Positions 9,513 to 18,911 of a stretch of DNA of 64,000 nucleotides are shown here, in pieces. Each line of letters opens with the position of its first letter. Position 1 is the stretch's first letter. The translations under genes and the position numbers were made by a program. The stretch covers positions 23,043-87,042 of the forward strand of contig JAQTNV010000007.1 of assembly GCA_028713675.1 (NCBI GenBank), in the 5' to 3' direction. Under the pieces are notes generated by a model. The model had not been told where the DNA came from and searched no databases. It saw nothing but the letters and a program-made list of their open reading frames with translations. This stretch comes from a bacterium (lineage in GTDB: Bacteria > Desulfobacterota > JAPLJL01).

Positions 9513-10280
9513 TTATTTTTCCGCGCCGGAATTTTCTTTCTCGGCCAGGACATACAGCATCAGGCCGAAGGGCAGGTCAAACCGGTTCAGCGCCCGTTTT
9601 TCCTGGCGCAGCACGGAAAGGAAGAAAAACCCCAGGCCCGGGAAAGCCGCCAGGCGAAAATCGGTGATTTCCTTGAGCTTCGGGAAAACCACGCTCAGGC
9701 CGTTTTTGATTTTTCTGACCAGGAAGGTGAGCGGAAGAGGAGCCGCCCCGTAATTGGTCATCCGCAGGATCTTCAGGCCGCAGGCCCGGCAGAGCGCGGT
9801 GATTTCGTCCCGGGTATATCTCCGCAGATGATGGGCGATTTCATCATTATGACCCCAGAGAAAGTGATGCGCGGGCACATTGATCACCACCCGTCCGCCC
9901 GGTTTCAGCACTCTCTGGATTTCCTGCAGGGCCAGCCGGTCGTCTTTTAAATGCTCCAGAATCGAACTGGCCCAGACCAGATCGAAACTGTGCTGCTGAA
10001 ACGGAAGCCTCTGCGCGTCACCCCGGACCAGGATCAATTCCTGATCGGCATTCCCCGGATGCAATCGAAACGCCTGGGACGAGAGATCAACCCCCACCAC
10101 CCTTCCCCAGCGCGAAAGCGCCGGGGTGAACTGGCCGGTCCCGCAGCCCACATCCAGGATTTTCCGCGCCGGACCGGACGGCATTTCTCCGAAGAGACCG
10201 AGCAGGATCTCCCGCATCCCGATAAAGTACCAGTGGTTGTCCTGGAAACGGGCGATTTCCTCATACATTCGGGATTCCAA
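9513..10280 (-). CDS. Class I SAM-dependent methyltransferase
   Basis: 255 residues. ILDVGCGTGQFTPALSRWG is SAM motif I, and FDLVWASSILEHLKDD and LKPGGRVVINVP follow. A C-terminal extension with a hydrophobic patch (LGFFFLSVLRQEKRALN) suggests membrane association, as in UbiE/Coq5-like lipid or glycan methylases. The start is TTG at 10280 with AAGGA 7 bases upstream; the ATG at 10268 is the alternative. It lies between a GT2 gene and a GT39 gene in one minus-strand run. The same trio recurs at 39483-42677. Confidence 0.85.
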   Translation of the reverse strand: MESRMYEEIARFQDNHWYFIGMREILLGLFGEMPSGPARKILDVGCGTGQFTPALSRWGRVVGVDLSSQAFRLHPGNADQELILVRGDAQRLPFQQHSFDLVWASSILEHLKDDRLALQEIQRVLKPGGRVVINVPAHHFLWGHNDEIAHHLRRYTRDEITALCRACGLKILRMTNYGAAPLPLTFLVRKIKNGLSVVFPKLKEITDFRLAAFPGLGFFFLSVLRQEKRALNRFDLPFGLMLYVLAEKENSGAEK

Positions 10281-10321
10281 ATCGATTTTCCTTGGGGAGG
10301 AAAAGCTCTCCCGGCTCCCGG

Positions 10322-11005
10322 TTAATATTTCCGGAACTTGAGGATGGCCCAGATGGATTTCAACCCATCGATCCAGCGGATTTTCTTGCCTTCCTCGAAG
10401 CTCCGGGGCGAATAATCAGTCGGAATTTCCTTGATCTGGAAGCCGCGCCGGAGCAGCTTCATCACGATCTCCATCTCGATCTCAAAACCGTTCGCCTGCA
10501 GCTGCAGGCTCTCCAGGATTTTCCAGCGGATCGCCTTATGCCCGGTGGTGACATCCGTCAAGCTTCCCTTCCCGGCCCTGTTCACCAGCCAGGTCAGGAA
10601 CCGCCCGCCCCAATAGTAGCGGCGGTAGGAAGCCGGATTTTTCTTCAGCTTTCGCGAACCGAAAACCGCGGCAATGTCCTGATTCCGGCTCAGTTCTTCC
10701 ACCATGCTGGTGATCCGGTCGGGAAGGTATTCCCGGTCCGCGTCCTGGATCACGACAATCTCGCCCCGGGCCGCCCGGGTCCCGGCCTGGATGGCAAAAC
10801 CCTTCCCCCGGTTCTCGGGAAAATAAAGGCCCCGCAATTCTTTGATCTCTTTTTCCAGCCTGCGGACCAGCATCCCGGTTCCGTCCCGGGAACCATCGTC
10901 AACCGCCAGGATTTCTTTTTCGAAGGGAAGCCCGGCTACCGCGCGGATCGTGTCCTCGATGGAACCGGCTTCATTGAAAGCGGGAATGATAATCGAAATC
11001 AGCAT
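10322..11005 (-). CDS. GT2-family glycosyltransferase, polyprenyl-phosphate mannose/glucose synthase-like
   Basis: 227 residues of single GT-A domain with no membrane anchor. SIIIPAFNEAGSIEDTI and EILAVDDGSRDGTG form the nucleotide-sugar site, and VIQDADREYLPD holds the metal-binding DxD. DPM1/GtrB-like enzymes charge polyprenyl phosphate with a sugar on the cytoplasmic face. GT39 enzymes then use that donor outside, so this gene probably makes the donor for the four neighbouring GT39 proteins. That link is inference. It is the first gene of the minus-strand cluster. Confidence 0.85.
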   Translation of the reverse strand: MLISIIIPAFNEAGSIEDTIRAVAGLPFEKEILAVDDGSRDGTGMLVRRLEKEIKELRGLYFPENRGKGFAIQAGTRAARGEIVVIQDADREYLPDRITSMVEELSRNQDIAAVFGSRKLKKNPASYRRYYWGGRFLTWLVNRAGKGSLTDVTTGHKAIRWKILESLQLQANGFEIEMEIVMKLLRRGFQIKEIPTDYSPRSFEEGKKIRWIDGLKSIWAILKFRKY

Positions 11006-11194
11006 GGCTTAAATAATATATAAAAAACCCGTAAAAATCTAAACCGGGTCGGCCGACCCGGAAAGCGGCGCCGGATAAACAGCTCAAGCTGCGGGGCCGG
11101 TCCCGCGGCCGGCCTGGAAACCGCCGGCGTTTCCACCGGGATTTACCCGTTTTTCCCGGTTGCTTTTTCAACCGGATTTGCGGATCATAAATGC

Positions 11195-12289
11195 ATGTAC
11201 CGGCAGATGACTGTCTATTTTATGAGCGGCACGGGCAATTCCTTCCGCGCCGCCTCCTGGCTCGCGGAGGAGGCCCGGGCCCGGGGGGTTTCCGCCCGGG
11301 TGATTCCTCTCGACTCCGCCCGCCCCGCCGGGGAAATCGGCCGGGACAAGAATGAGCTGGTCGGGATCGTCACGCCCACCCACGGGTTCATCGCCCCCTG
11401 GACCGTCCTCAAATTCGCCTTCTTTCTGCCCAGACGCCCGGGAGTCCCCGCTTTCGCCCTCGCCACCCAGGGATGCATGAAGTTCGGGCCCTTTTTCATC
11501 CCCGGCCTTTCGGCCTCCGCTACCTTCATCATCGCCCTGCTTCTCGCCCTCCGCGGTTTTTCGGTCCGGGGCGTCTTTTCCCTGGACATGCCCGTGAACT
11601 GGATCGCCCTCCACTCCGGGCTCAAGCCCCGGAACGCGGAAGCCATCGTCGCCAGGGCCCGCCCCCGGCTCGCCGCCTTCGCCGCCCGCATCCTGGCGGG
11701 CCGGCCCTGCTGGTGGACGGCCGGCAACGTCTTTACCTTTCTCCTGGGGATTCCGCTCCTGCCGATCTCCCTGCTTTACCTGGTCATGGGAAGGTTTTTC
11801 CTGGCCAAGATCTTCTTCGCCAACCCGAAATGCACCGGCTGCGGGATCTGCGCCCGCAACTGCCCGATCGGCGCGATCGTCATGCGCGGGAAGAAAAACC
11901 CCCGCCCCTTCTGGACCTACAAATGCGAAAGCTGCATGCGCTGCATGGGGTTCTGCCCGGAAAAGGCAGTCGAGGCGGGACACTCCTGGGCCGCGCTCCT
12001 GACTTACATCACGATGCTGCCCTTCGCGTTTTACTTTTTTAAATGGCTGGGAAACCAGGTCCCCGGGGTCGCGAGCCTGGATAACCCCCTGGGGCGAAAC
12101 CTGCTGCAATTGATCTATACCTACCTGTCGCTTTTCCTTTCGTATTACCTGTTCTTCGTCCTCATCCGCATCCCCCTGGTCAATAAGCTTTTCACCTACA
12201 CCACCCTGACCCACCTTTACCGCCGCTACCACGAACCCGGCACCCAGCTCAAGGATATTGCCCCCGGTCCGCGGCCCGCCAACCCATGA
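11195..12289 (+). CDS. EFR1-family flavodoxin-ferredoxin protein
   Basis: 364 residues. The N-terminal flavodoxin-like domain opens with YFMSGTGNSFRAASWLAEE (FMN phosphate loop SGTGNS). A central hydrophobic segment follows. Then come two [4Fe-4S] sites at about residues 213-255: CTGCGICARNCP and CESCMRCMGFCP. Two or three membrane helices make up the C-terminus. The layout indicates a membrane-bound electron carrier; partners are not visible here. ATG codons at 11191 (different frame), 11195 and 11207 are close together with no strong ribosome site. The gene converges on the lipoprotein gene with 1 bp between stops. Confidence 0.85.
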   Translation: MYRQMTVYFMSGTGNSFRAASWLAEEARARGVSARVIPLDSARPAGEIGRDKNELVGIVTPTHGFIAPWTVLKFAFFLPRRPGVPAFALATQGCMKFGPFFIPGLSASATFIIALLLALRGFSVRGVFSLDMPVNWIALHSGLKPRNAEAIVARARPRLAAFAARILAGRPCWWTAGNVFTFLLGIPLLPISLLYLVMGRFFLAKIFFANPKCTGCGICARNCPIGAIVMRGKKNPRPFWTYKCESCMRCMGFCPEKAVEAGHSWAALLTYITMLPFAFYFFKWLGNQVPGVASLDNPLGRNLLQLIYTYLSLFLSYYLFFVLIRIPLVNKLFTYTTLTHLYRRYHEPGTQLKDIAPGPRPANP

Positions 12290-12290
12290 A

Positions 12291-13325
12291 TCAAGGAAGC
12301 CGGATTTTTGTCCATTTCCAATCACATCCACCCCGGAAATCCATCAATTTGAACACCAAAGTCGCCTCCCAACCATCCGCCGGGATCTCCGCTGGAGCCT
12401 TCCAGTAGATTTCATTCTCTTTCTCAACCTGCATCCAAAGATTCACCTCCGTATCATCATTGGAATCCTTGTCCACGAAATTGCCCGCGGTCGCGTAAAC
12501 AGCCAGGGAAAGCATTTCTTTCCTGGTTTCTTCGCCCCCGGCGGTTTTGCTGATGTATTCCTGCCAGGATGAGTCCGGAAACTTCCATCCGATCCGATAT
12601 GACTCCGCCGGGGTTATTGCCATTTGCGTTTCGCCGGCCGGCACGATCGGGATTCCGTTAATGGTCACTTCGGTGAGTTCCGGGTTCAGATTAATTTTGC
12701 TTCTCTCCGCCACCGAAAGCCTGATTCTTTTAATCCCCCAGTCACGATCGTTTTCCGAAACCACCGCCGCGCCTAAAAGTTGGCTCACGTATTCCACTCC
12801 GAATTGACTCACGATATCCTGACTTTCCCCGGGGGAAAAGGTGGAAAAGTTGATATCCCCCAGTAAATCGCCGTATATCCTTACCAACTCCGCCAGAATT
12901 TCCGGCCCCGGGATAACCAGCAAGGGCTGATGCTCCGCGAACCGGGCATTAACGTCTTGGGTACAATCGGGTTCTTCAACCTGTCCGATCCGGTCGGAAT
13001 ATTGACAACGACCCCATTCAACCTGGTATCCATCCTTTAAAAACGGTCCTCCCGGAAAGAGACCGTCCGTTACAATTCCGGTTTCATCCGCGGCCAGCAG
13101 CGCGACCGAAACGCTCTGGGCGTAGGTTTCTTCCGGGCAGGCGGTCGAGCCAAAGGGGCAAATCTCCGGCCGGTCGGCGCGAATCCCGAGGATCCTGAGT
13201 TTATTGATCACGGATTTCGGGGTGAAATTGCCTCCGCAAGCGGGGAGAATACCCAGGAGCAATCCGAACCCGATTGCTAAAACCCCGACAAAAAGTCGTC
13301 TGGATATTTTTCTTTTTTTCATCAT
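12291..13325 (-). CDS. Hypothetical lipoprotein of the TonB operon
   Basis: 344 residues. The signal peptide ends in a lipobox (GILPACGG), so the mature protein is lipidated at Cys30. The segment just after it, VINKLRILGIRADRPEICP, resembles lipoproteins that accompany TonB-dependent receptors in delta-proteobacteria-like genomes. I recognise no enzymatic motif; several Cys residues may form disulfides. The start has AGGAGG directly upstream, and a second in-frame ATG follows immediately. It lies 6 bp after the receptor gene, so it is probably an accessory surface or periplasmic component of that uptake system. Confidence 0.7.
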   Translation of the reverse strand: MMKKRKISRRLFVGVLAIGFGLLLGILPACGGNFTPKSVINKLRILGIRADRPEICPFGSTACPEETYAQSVSVALLAADETGIVTDGLFPGGPFLKDGYQVEWGRCQYSDRIGQVEEPDCTQDVNARFAEHQPLLVIPGPEILAELVRIYGDLLGDINFSTFSPGESQDIVSQFGVEYVSQLLGAAVVSENDRDWGIKRIRLSVAERSKINLNPELTEVTINGIPIVPAGETQMAITPAESYRIGWKFPDSSWQEYISKTAGGEETRKEMLSLAVYATAGNFVDKDSNDDTEVNLWMQVEKENEIYWKAPAEIPADGWEATLVFKLMDFRGGCDWKWTKIRLP

Positions 13326-13331
13326 CCCCTC

Positions 13332-15977
13332 CTAAAACTCCAGCGTGGTCCCCAGCGCCGGAATAATGGGCAGACCCCGGAAATAATCGTGTTCGCCGTA
13401 ATCATAACTGTAGGTTGGAAACTCCACATTCCGGTGGTTGTATATATTCATCACGTCCAAGTAAACCGACCAGATTACCCAGTTATAAATGAAGGATTTG
13501 TCCATGCGGAAATCGAGCGAATGAGTCAGCGGCAACCGGGACTGCTTCATCGCGGTGGGACGGTAGATATATAATTCGTTATCGGCATCCAGGCCGCCGC
13601 GTTCCGTGATCCGGTCATAAGGATTACCGGAAACCAGCCGGAACCGGAAACTGATCTGCCAATTCCGGGGCAGCTTCACCATGCCGACCGCCGCGAGGTT
13701 GTGGGTCTGGTCATAGGTGAACAACTGCCAGGGCTGCCCGGGGAATCTGCGCTCGCTTTTCATCAGGGTATAACTGATCCAGCCGGAAATATATTTTGAA
13801 GGATCATGCTTGAGAATAAATTCCGCCCCATACGAACGTCCCTTCCCGGCGTTTATGTATACCGGCAAGGATGGATTCAGGGCGAAATCCGGGTTGGTCA
13901 CCGCCAAATCCCGCCGATCGACGTAAAAAAGAGCGGTGTCGATCGAAACCAGTTCGCTCAACCTCTGCTCCCACCCGGCGGAATATTGGATCGACCATTC
14001 CGGATCCAAGTTCGGATTGCCGTATCCCTTCACCGTGAATTCATAAGGAGGCATCTGGTGATAAGTGCCGACCCCTCCCTTGATAACCGAACGATCGAAA
14101 AGTTTATAACGGACCGCCAGCCTCGCATCCGGACCGAATTTATCGATATTATAAAAGTACTCGCCCCTTATTCCCGGGATGATTTTCAAATCCGGCCAGG
14201 GCTCGGCATTCAGCTCCGCATATATCCCCGTGTTTAAAAAATTGGCGGTCGTCTTTAAACGGCGGCTCTCCGCCCCCTCCATCAACGGACTGTTCTCCTC
14301 TCCCAGCCGGGGTGACTGCCCGACGTTGATATTGCCCGTGAGCCGGTCGTCCAACAAATCGGCTCCGAAAACCGCCTCGTAACGAGGGCCGAATTTGACC
14401 TGTGAATTGACCCGGCCGCCGGCAAAGAATGAATCAAGGTTAATGAACTGATCCAGCACCAGTGTTTTTTGCCGTAATAATCCGACCAGCGGCTGAAAGG
14501 TATTGGTAACGTTTTCGTTGACCCTCCATTTATATTTCAAGGAAAGCTGATGAAACGAATCGCCGTAATTAAAACCAAATCCGCTCGCCTTTTCTTTGCC
14601 GACTAAAAATTCCATCTTATCGTCCGTACCGTAGATGAACGTTTCCAGGCTGTGGTTCGGATCCGGATTCCAAAAAAGCTTGAACTGATAATCGTAATAC
14701 CTCGGGGCCACCGTAAAAGTCATTACATCTTTCGGCATCACCGCTTTCAGCACCACATCGTGCCAATTCCGGTGAAAAGCCGCGGCCACGCTAAACTTTT
14801 TAGTGATCGGGCCTTCCACCAGGCCGCCCCCCTCAAAGATATTCACGTCCAGTTTCTCATGCCAGCGGTCGTCTTTCGGGGTTCGGGTTTTAACATCCAC
14901 CACCCCTCCGGCAGCATCTCCGTAATAAGCCCCGAAATTGCCGGGGTAATAGGCGAGGTCCTCGATTAGATCGCTGTTGATAATGCTCCGGAGACCGCCG
15001 AAGTGAAATAATTCATGGCTGACCAGACCATCGACAAAAACCTTGGAATCCAGCGGATCGGCCCCCCGAAAGACCAACATCCCACCCAACCCCATCGGGG
15101 TCCGGGCCACCCCCGGGAGCACCTCCACCACCTTCAGGGTGTCGCCCTGCGTCCCCGGCAATTTTTTTATCTCCTGGATGTCCAGCACGTGTCGGGTCAC
15201 CACCGTTTTGGGCCGGGAGGCCCGGACGGTTACCTCCAGGGAGGAATAGGAAAGCCGTTCCAGATAAATGACGGATTCCGTCCGTTCCCCCTTGTGAATG
15301 AAGATTTTGAGCGCGGCGGTGATATAGTCCATTAATCCGATGATTACTTTATAATCTCCCGCCGGCAGTCCGCGGAAGGCGAAACCGCCGTCCGGGCCGG
15401 TGATCTGCATGACTTCCGGGTCGGTTATTACTACTTCCGCCCCCGCCAGCGGTCTGCGGGTCCCCCGTTCCAGGACCCGCCCGGAAAACGTTATCGGAAG
15501 TACCGGGCTGGTGCTGGCTTCCAAACCCTCCACTTTCTGGAGATCATCCCCTTCGGAAGCTTCCGGACCGGTTCCCGTGGCGGGTTTTGCCCCTTTTCCC
15601 GGCAAAATAAAATGGTAGACATAAGTAATCCGAACCGGGACCGGTTTGTCCGCCGCCTGCGCCGGATTAAAGATAAATTGGCGGGCGGCCTCCAAGGCCG
15701 CTTCATCGAATCCGTAACCCGCGCCCTGGATTACCCGGACCTCGATGGCCGCGCCTTTTTCGTCAATATCAATGCTCAGGGTTACGTTTCCTTCCAGATT
15801 CTTTTCCCGAGCCTCGGCCGGGTACCGGGCTTCAACGAAATTTTTCAATTCCGGCAGCCGCGAAATCTGCTCCCCTCTCGGCTTGGGTCCCTCTACCGCC
15901 GGAGGAGTGCTGATCGATCCGGCGGGAGCCTCTGAGAGCCCGACAATAATGGCCAAGATCATGATCGTCAGTTTCAA
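13332..15977 (-). CDS. TonB-dependent receptor with N-terminal TonB-C and carboxypeptidase-like domains
   Basis: 881 residues. After a signal peptide, residues ~45-130 form a TonB C-terminal-like domain (ARYPAEAREKNLEGNVTLS, GYGFDEAALEAARQFIFNP). Residues ~160-235 are a CarboxypepD_reg beta-sandwich (GTRRPLAGAEVVITDP). A plug follows (GTQGDTLKVVEVLPGVART) and then a 22-strand-type barrel ending in an aromatic residue (TTLEF). It should be an outer-membrane receptor for a large or chelated ligand, powered by the ExbB/ExbD/TonB encoded upstream. The start is a TTG (15977) after GGGGGAAT. The internal TonB-like domain is the odd part. Confidence 0.85.
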   Translation of the reverse strand: MKLTIMILAIIVGLSEAPAGSISTPPAVEGPKPRGEQISRLPELKNFVEARYPAEAREKNLEGNVTLSIDIDEKGAAIEVRVIQGAGYGFDEAALEAARQFIFNPAQAADKPVPVRITYVYHFILPGKGAKPATGTGPEASEGDDLQKVEGLEASTSPVLPITFSGRVLERGTRRPLAGAEVVITDPEVMQITGPDGGFAFRGLPAGDYKVIIGLMDYITAALKIFIHKGERTESVIYLERLSYSSLEVTVRASRPKTVVTRHVLDIQEIKKLPGTQGDTLKVVEVLPGVARTPMGLGGMLVFRGADPLDSKVFVDGLVSHELFHFGGLRSIINSDLIEDLAYYPGNFGAYYGDAAGGVVDVKTRTPKDDRWHEKLDVNIFEGGGLVEGPITKKFSVAAAFHRNWHDVVLKAVMPKDVMTFTVAPRYYDYQFKLFWNPDPNHSLETFIYGTDDKMEFLVGKEKASGFGFNYGDSFHQLSLKYKWRVNENVTNTFQPLVGLLRQKTLVLDQFINLDSFFAGGRVNSQVKFGPRYEAVFGADLLDDRLTGNINVGQSPRLGEENSPLMEGAESRRLKTTANFLNTGIYAELNAEPWPDLKIIPGIRGEYFYNIDKFGPDARLAVRYKLFDRSVIKGGVGTYHQMPPYEFTVKGYGNPNLDPEWSIQYSAGWEQRLSELVSIDTALFYVDRRDLAVTNPDFALNPSLPVYINAGKGRSYGAEFILKHDPSKYISGWISYTLMKSERRFPGQPWQLFTYDQTHNLAAVGMVKLPRNWQISFRFRLVSGNPYDRITERGGLDADNELYIYRPTAMKQSRLPLTHSLDFRMDKSFIYNWVIWSVYLDVMNIYNHRNVEFPTYSYDYGEHDYFRGLPIIPALGTTLEF

Positions 15978-16017
15978 TTAATTCCCCCATCCGATTTTTT
16001 GACCACGCCCAAAACCT

Positions 16018-16728
16018 TTAATTCGTTATCTTCCAATTATAGGCAAACGGTACCGCCGCCGGCACGGCCACCCCGTCAACCTTGGCCGGGGTAAACAGAA
16101 AACTGATGGCGGCGCCGCGGGAGGCTTCGTCGAGTTCCGGATCGATGCCTTTCACCACTTCCACCTTTATGACCATGCCCTCCTGGTTCAGATATAGCTT
16201 CAGCTGAACCCTTCCTTCAATCCCGGCCTGGCGGGCCTGTTCGGGGTATTTGACCTTAACGATCCTGATCGGCTTCGGCATCTCCGTGATGCGATAACTC
16301 GGGACGAAATAAGGTCTAACGTCCCGGGGATCGACGAATTCCCGGCCCGGGGCCATCATCAGGTTGTTCCCCACCGACATCGCGGTCTGGGCGTCACCAC
16401 CGCCCGCCGCCACGGAGTCCATCGTGACCCCGAAAACCGGCTTCGGGGGTTCGGCGTCTTTCTGGGGGGGATTTTCCCGGTGGGGCCGGGGAGGACTGGG
16501 CTTAAATTCCGGGGGCAGGATTTTTTCAGACGGTGGAGTCGTCGGTTCCGCCTTTTCAATTTCCCGGATCGCCATTTTGATCGTCGCATCCTTCTTGAAA
16601 TGACCGGAAGCCGGCACCCCCCAAACCAATACGACCGCGGCCGTCAGGTGTAATAATAATGATGCGAAGACCCCGACCAAATTACGGGCGAAAAACGCTC
16701 GGGGAAGGAAAGAAACAATTCTTTTCAT
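16018..16728 (-). CDS. tonB: Energy transducer TonB
   Basis: 236 residues. One N-terminal helix (LVGVFASLLLHLTAAVVLVWG) is followed by a Pro-rich periplasmic linker (about 60-100) and a C-terminal TonB domain (VKYPEQARQAGIEGRVQLKL, SRGAAISFLFTPAKVDG). It couples the proton-driven ExbB/ExbD motor to outer-membrane receptors. AAGGA lies about 9 bases before the ATG. It sits 5 bp after exbD and is followed by the receptor gene. Confidence 0.88.
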   Translation of the reverse strand: MKRIVSFLPRAFFARNLVGVFASLLLHLTAAVVLVWGVPASGHFKKDATIKMAIREIEKAEPTTPPSEKILPPEFKPSPPRPHRENPPQKDAEPPKPVFGVTMDSVAAGGGDAQTAMSVGNNLMMAPGREFVDPRDVRPYFVPSYRITEMPKPIRIVKVKYPEQARQAGIEGRVQLKLYLNQEGMVIKVEVVKGIDPELDEASRGAAISFLFTPAKVDGVAVPAAVPFAYNWKITN

Positions 16729-16733
16729 GTTAA

Positions 16734-17159
16734 TTATCCTTCCCGATCCAAAACCCTTTCGATGTTCAGGGCAAACTTCTCGATCCCCAGGCCTTTGACG
16801 ACATCAATCAGATGAATGACGTCTCCGTGGGGCACCTGCCGATCCGCGCTGATGACCGCCTGAACATCATGGTGTCCCTGCATTTGTCTCCTGACCTGTT
16901 TTTCCATCTCCGGCCAGGTTGACTCCTTCCCGTTCAAGAACAGTTTTCCTTCCCGGGAAAGCACGAGGGCAACGGAAGACTCCACGTTATCTTCGGCGTG
17001 GGCGGCCCGGGGCAGGTCCACCTTGATCGCCGGGGTAACGATCACCGAAGCCGTCACCATGAAAACAATCAACAGAACCAGGATGATATCCACCATCGGG
17101 GTCACGTTGATGTTGGAAATGATTTCGTCGTCCCGCACGTTATTCATCCTGACGGCCAT
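16734..17159 (-). CDS. exbD: Biopolymer transport protein ExbD/TolR family
   Basis: 141 residues. The single helix ISNINVTPMVDIILVLLIVF holds the conserved Asp that carries protons in ExbD/TolR. The rest is periplasmic. AGGAGG precedes the ATG closely. It lies in operon order exbB-exbD-tonB-receptor-lipoprotein. The receptor downstream favours an ExbD role over TolR. Confidence 0.9.
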   Translation of the reverse strand: MAVRMNNVRDDEIISNINVTPMVDIILVLLIVFMVTASVIVTPAIKVDLPRAAHAEDNVESSVALVLSREGKLFLNGKESTWPEMEKQVRRQMQGHHDVQAVISADRQVPHGDVIHLIDVVKGLGIEKFALNIERVLDREG

Positions 17160-17167
17160 GATTCCTC

Positions 17168-17836
17168 CTATTCTCCCCCGATTGAGGCGGAGGTAACCGT
17201 TACCGCGCCCCGGGGAGGAATCCTTTTCATATAGGCGAAAACCACCCGCACCAGACTGTCGGCGTTAGCCAGTTTTTCCTTGACCTTCTCCTTAAAATAA
17301 TTGAAGGCGATCACCGCGGGGATCGCCACCAAAAGCCCCACGGCGGTGGCGACCAAGGCCTGGCTGATGCCGGCCATGACCGCCGTGGTCCCTTCCTGGG
17401 ACCCGAGGGAAAGATCATGGAAGGCCCTGATGATCCCGAGCACTGTGCCGAACAAGCCGATAAACGGGGCGTTGGAGCCCACGGTGCCCAGAAAAGAAAC
17501 GTTTTCTTCCATCCGCAGCTTTTCTTGATTGATCGCGGCCGCGATTTTCTCCTCGACCACCCCAAGGCCGTTTTCCACGTTCTCGACGCCGGTGAGGCAA
17601 ATCCGGGCCTCCGGGGAGTTGCTGGTTTTCAAGAAACTGGCGGACTCCTGGATCGCCCCGGCGGCCAGGAGTTCGGTCAGCCTTTGGCTGAGGGCGCCCG
17701 CATCCGAGCGGTTCCGATACAACATCACCGCCCTTTCCACCATGATCGAAATAGAGAAGACCGAGATCATAATCAAGAGCCAGAGAACCCAGTCCGCCCC
17801 CAGCAAGGTAAAATTAAAAATCTTTTCGACCAACAT
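17168..17836 (-). CDS. exbB: MotA/TolQ/ExbB proton channel family protein
   Basis: 222 residues. It has three helices in the ExbB pattern: DWVLWLLIMISVFSISIMVER near the N-terminus, then GSNAPFIGLFGTVLGIIRAF and GISQALVATAVGLLVAIPAVIAFNYF around the cytoplasmic loop. GLFGTVLGI and ALVATAVGL are the family signature. AAAGGAGG lies about 9 bases upstream of the ATG. It is the first gene of the TonB operon. Confidence 0.9.
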   Translation of the reverse strand: MLVEKIFNFTLLGADWVLWLLIMISVFSISIMVERAVMLYRNRSDAGALSQRLTELLAAGAIQESASFLKTSNSPEARICLTGVENVENGLGVVEEKIAAAINQEKLRMEENVSFLGTVGSNAPFIGLFGTVLGIIRAFHDLSLGSQEGTTAVMAGISQALVATAVGLLVAIPAVIAFNYFKEKVKEKLANADSLVRVVFAYMKRIPPRGAVTVTSASIGGE

Positions 17837-17989
17837 ATTTTCAGCCTCCTTTCCTGAGGGCGCGGCCTCATCCCGCGATCAACCTCTGTGATTAAACACC
17901 GCGGCCGGCCAATAGTGTCACCGCCAAAATTATTCCCCCGCGGCCAGACGGCGGGGTATCAAACGCAAAATAAATTAAAGTCGTCGGTT

Positions 17990-18054
17990 GTCATTCCTGC
18001 GAAAGCAGGAATCCAGATGGAAAAAACTGGATTCCGCATCAAGTGCGGAATGAC
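17990..18054. repeat. REP-like element (TCATTCCTGC type)
   Basis: Contains GTCATTCCTGCGAAAGCAGG followed by AATCC, and ends with an inverted half GGATTCC..GGAATGACA. A shorter copy in the opposite orientation is at 33495-33521. Confidence 0.8.
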
Positions 18055-18262
18055 AGAAATACGGCAACACCGCAGCCGGTCAATTCTGTCACTTCCACGG
18101 TTTTACCCCCCTGCTTTCGGTGTTATCGTTTTGTCTTGATCTGAAGTAATATTCTTTCACACCGGAAATCTTCGGGACCGGGAAAACCAGCATCATCCGG
18201 AAAAAATATTTTGCCTCCGGGTGACAGATCCGGCCGGGAGCGGTGTTTAATCAAGTGGAGTC

Positions 18263-18388
18263 CCACGGATAAAGCCGTGGAACCTCCCCAAAGCTTGCGG
18301 CGGGCGGAACCCGCCGAAGCTTGCCCTCCTTCGCTAAAGCTACGGAGGGCTACCCGCTTCAAATATGCATCCACGGGTAAACCCGTGG
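18263..18388. repeat. Pair of CCACGG palindromes bracketing two hairpins
   Basis: 18263-18280 pairs CCACGG with CCGTGG. 18371-18388 is a perfect 8-2-8 palindrome (CCACGGGT AA ACCCGTGG). They share the 8-2-8 architecture of the CGCAACCT-type palindromes elsewhere in the window but have a different stem. The block ends 37 bp before the sigma-factor start. Confidence 0.7.
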
Positions 18389-18425
18389 CCCATTGCGAAG
18401 GCGGGTGAAAGCAGGTTAGTGGAAA

Positions 18426-18911
18426 TTGGCGATTGACGTTGAAAACTATTACCGCCGGTACGGACCGATGGTGCTCCGTCGTTGCCGATCCCTGCTCCGG
18501 AACGAAGACCAAGCGATGGATGCCATGCATGACACTTTTGTCGAACTCCTCCAGGCCCGGGCAAGACTGGAGCCCGAGGCCCCCTCCAGTCTCCTGTTCC
18601 GGATAGCCACCAACATCTGTCTGAACCGGATCCGCGCGGCCAGACGCCGGCCGGAGGATGCCAATACCGAGTTGATTAATCGTTTGGCTTCGATCGAGGA
18701 ACCGGAAACCCTTCTCTCGGCCCAGAACCTCCTCGACCGGCTCTTCGCCCGGGAAAAGCCGTCCACCCGGACCATCGCCGTGCTCCACCTGCTGGACGGT
18801 TTGACCCTGGAAGAAGTGGCGCGGGAGGTGGGTCTCTCCGTCTCCGGAGTGCGCAAGCGCCTGAGTTCCCTCCGCGCCAATCTGGAGAATCTGGAAGGAG
18901 TGCCAAAATGA
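18426..18911 (+). CDS. ECF-type RNA polymerase sigma factor
   Basis: 161 residues with a TTG start at 18426. Region 2 is seen in NEDQAMDAMHDTFVELLQ and in SLLFRIATNICLNRIRAARR. Region 4 helix-turn-helix is TLEEVAREVGLSVSGVRKRL near the C-terminus. The gene overlaps the next by four bases (ATGA), so a sigma factor is translationally coupled to a membrane regulator and then to a caspase-fold protein. By analogy with other ECF operons it probably directs this operon and possibly others. The target promoter is not evident. Confidence 0.85.
   Translation: MAIDVENYYRRYGPMVLRRCRSLLRNEDQAMDAMHDTFVELLQARARLEPEAPSSLLFRIATNICLNRIRAARRRPEDANTELINRLASIEEPETLLSAQNLLDRLFAREKPSTRTIAVLHLLDGLTLEEVAREVGLSVSGVRKRLSSLRANLENLEGVPK

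Larger units (their letters stand above)
17837..18425. other. 589-bp intergenic region with dispersed repeats
   Basis: Divergent spacer between exbB and the sigma gene. It holds a REP-like inverted element (17990-18054), two 'CCACGG..CCGTGG' palindromes (18263-18280, 18371-18388) and, between them, hairpins around 18291-18350 (AAGCTT..AAGCTT and CCTCC..GGAGG). I see no open reading frame worth calling. Confidence 0.7.

Noticed and set aside
17168..17836. TolQ/TolR of the Tol-Pal system
   Set aside because: The operon continues into TonB and a TonB-dependent receptor, with no TolA, TolB or Pal, so ExbB/ExbD is favoured.
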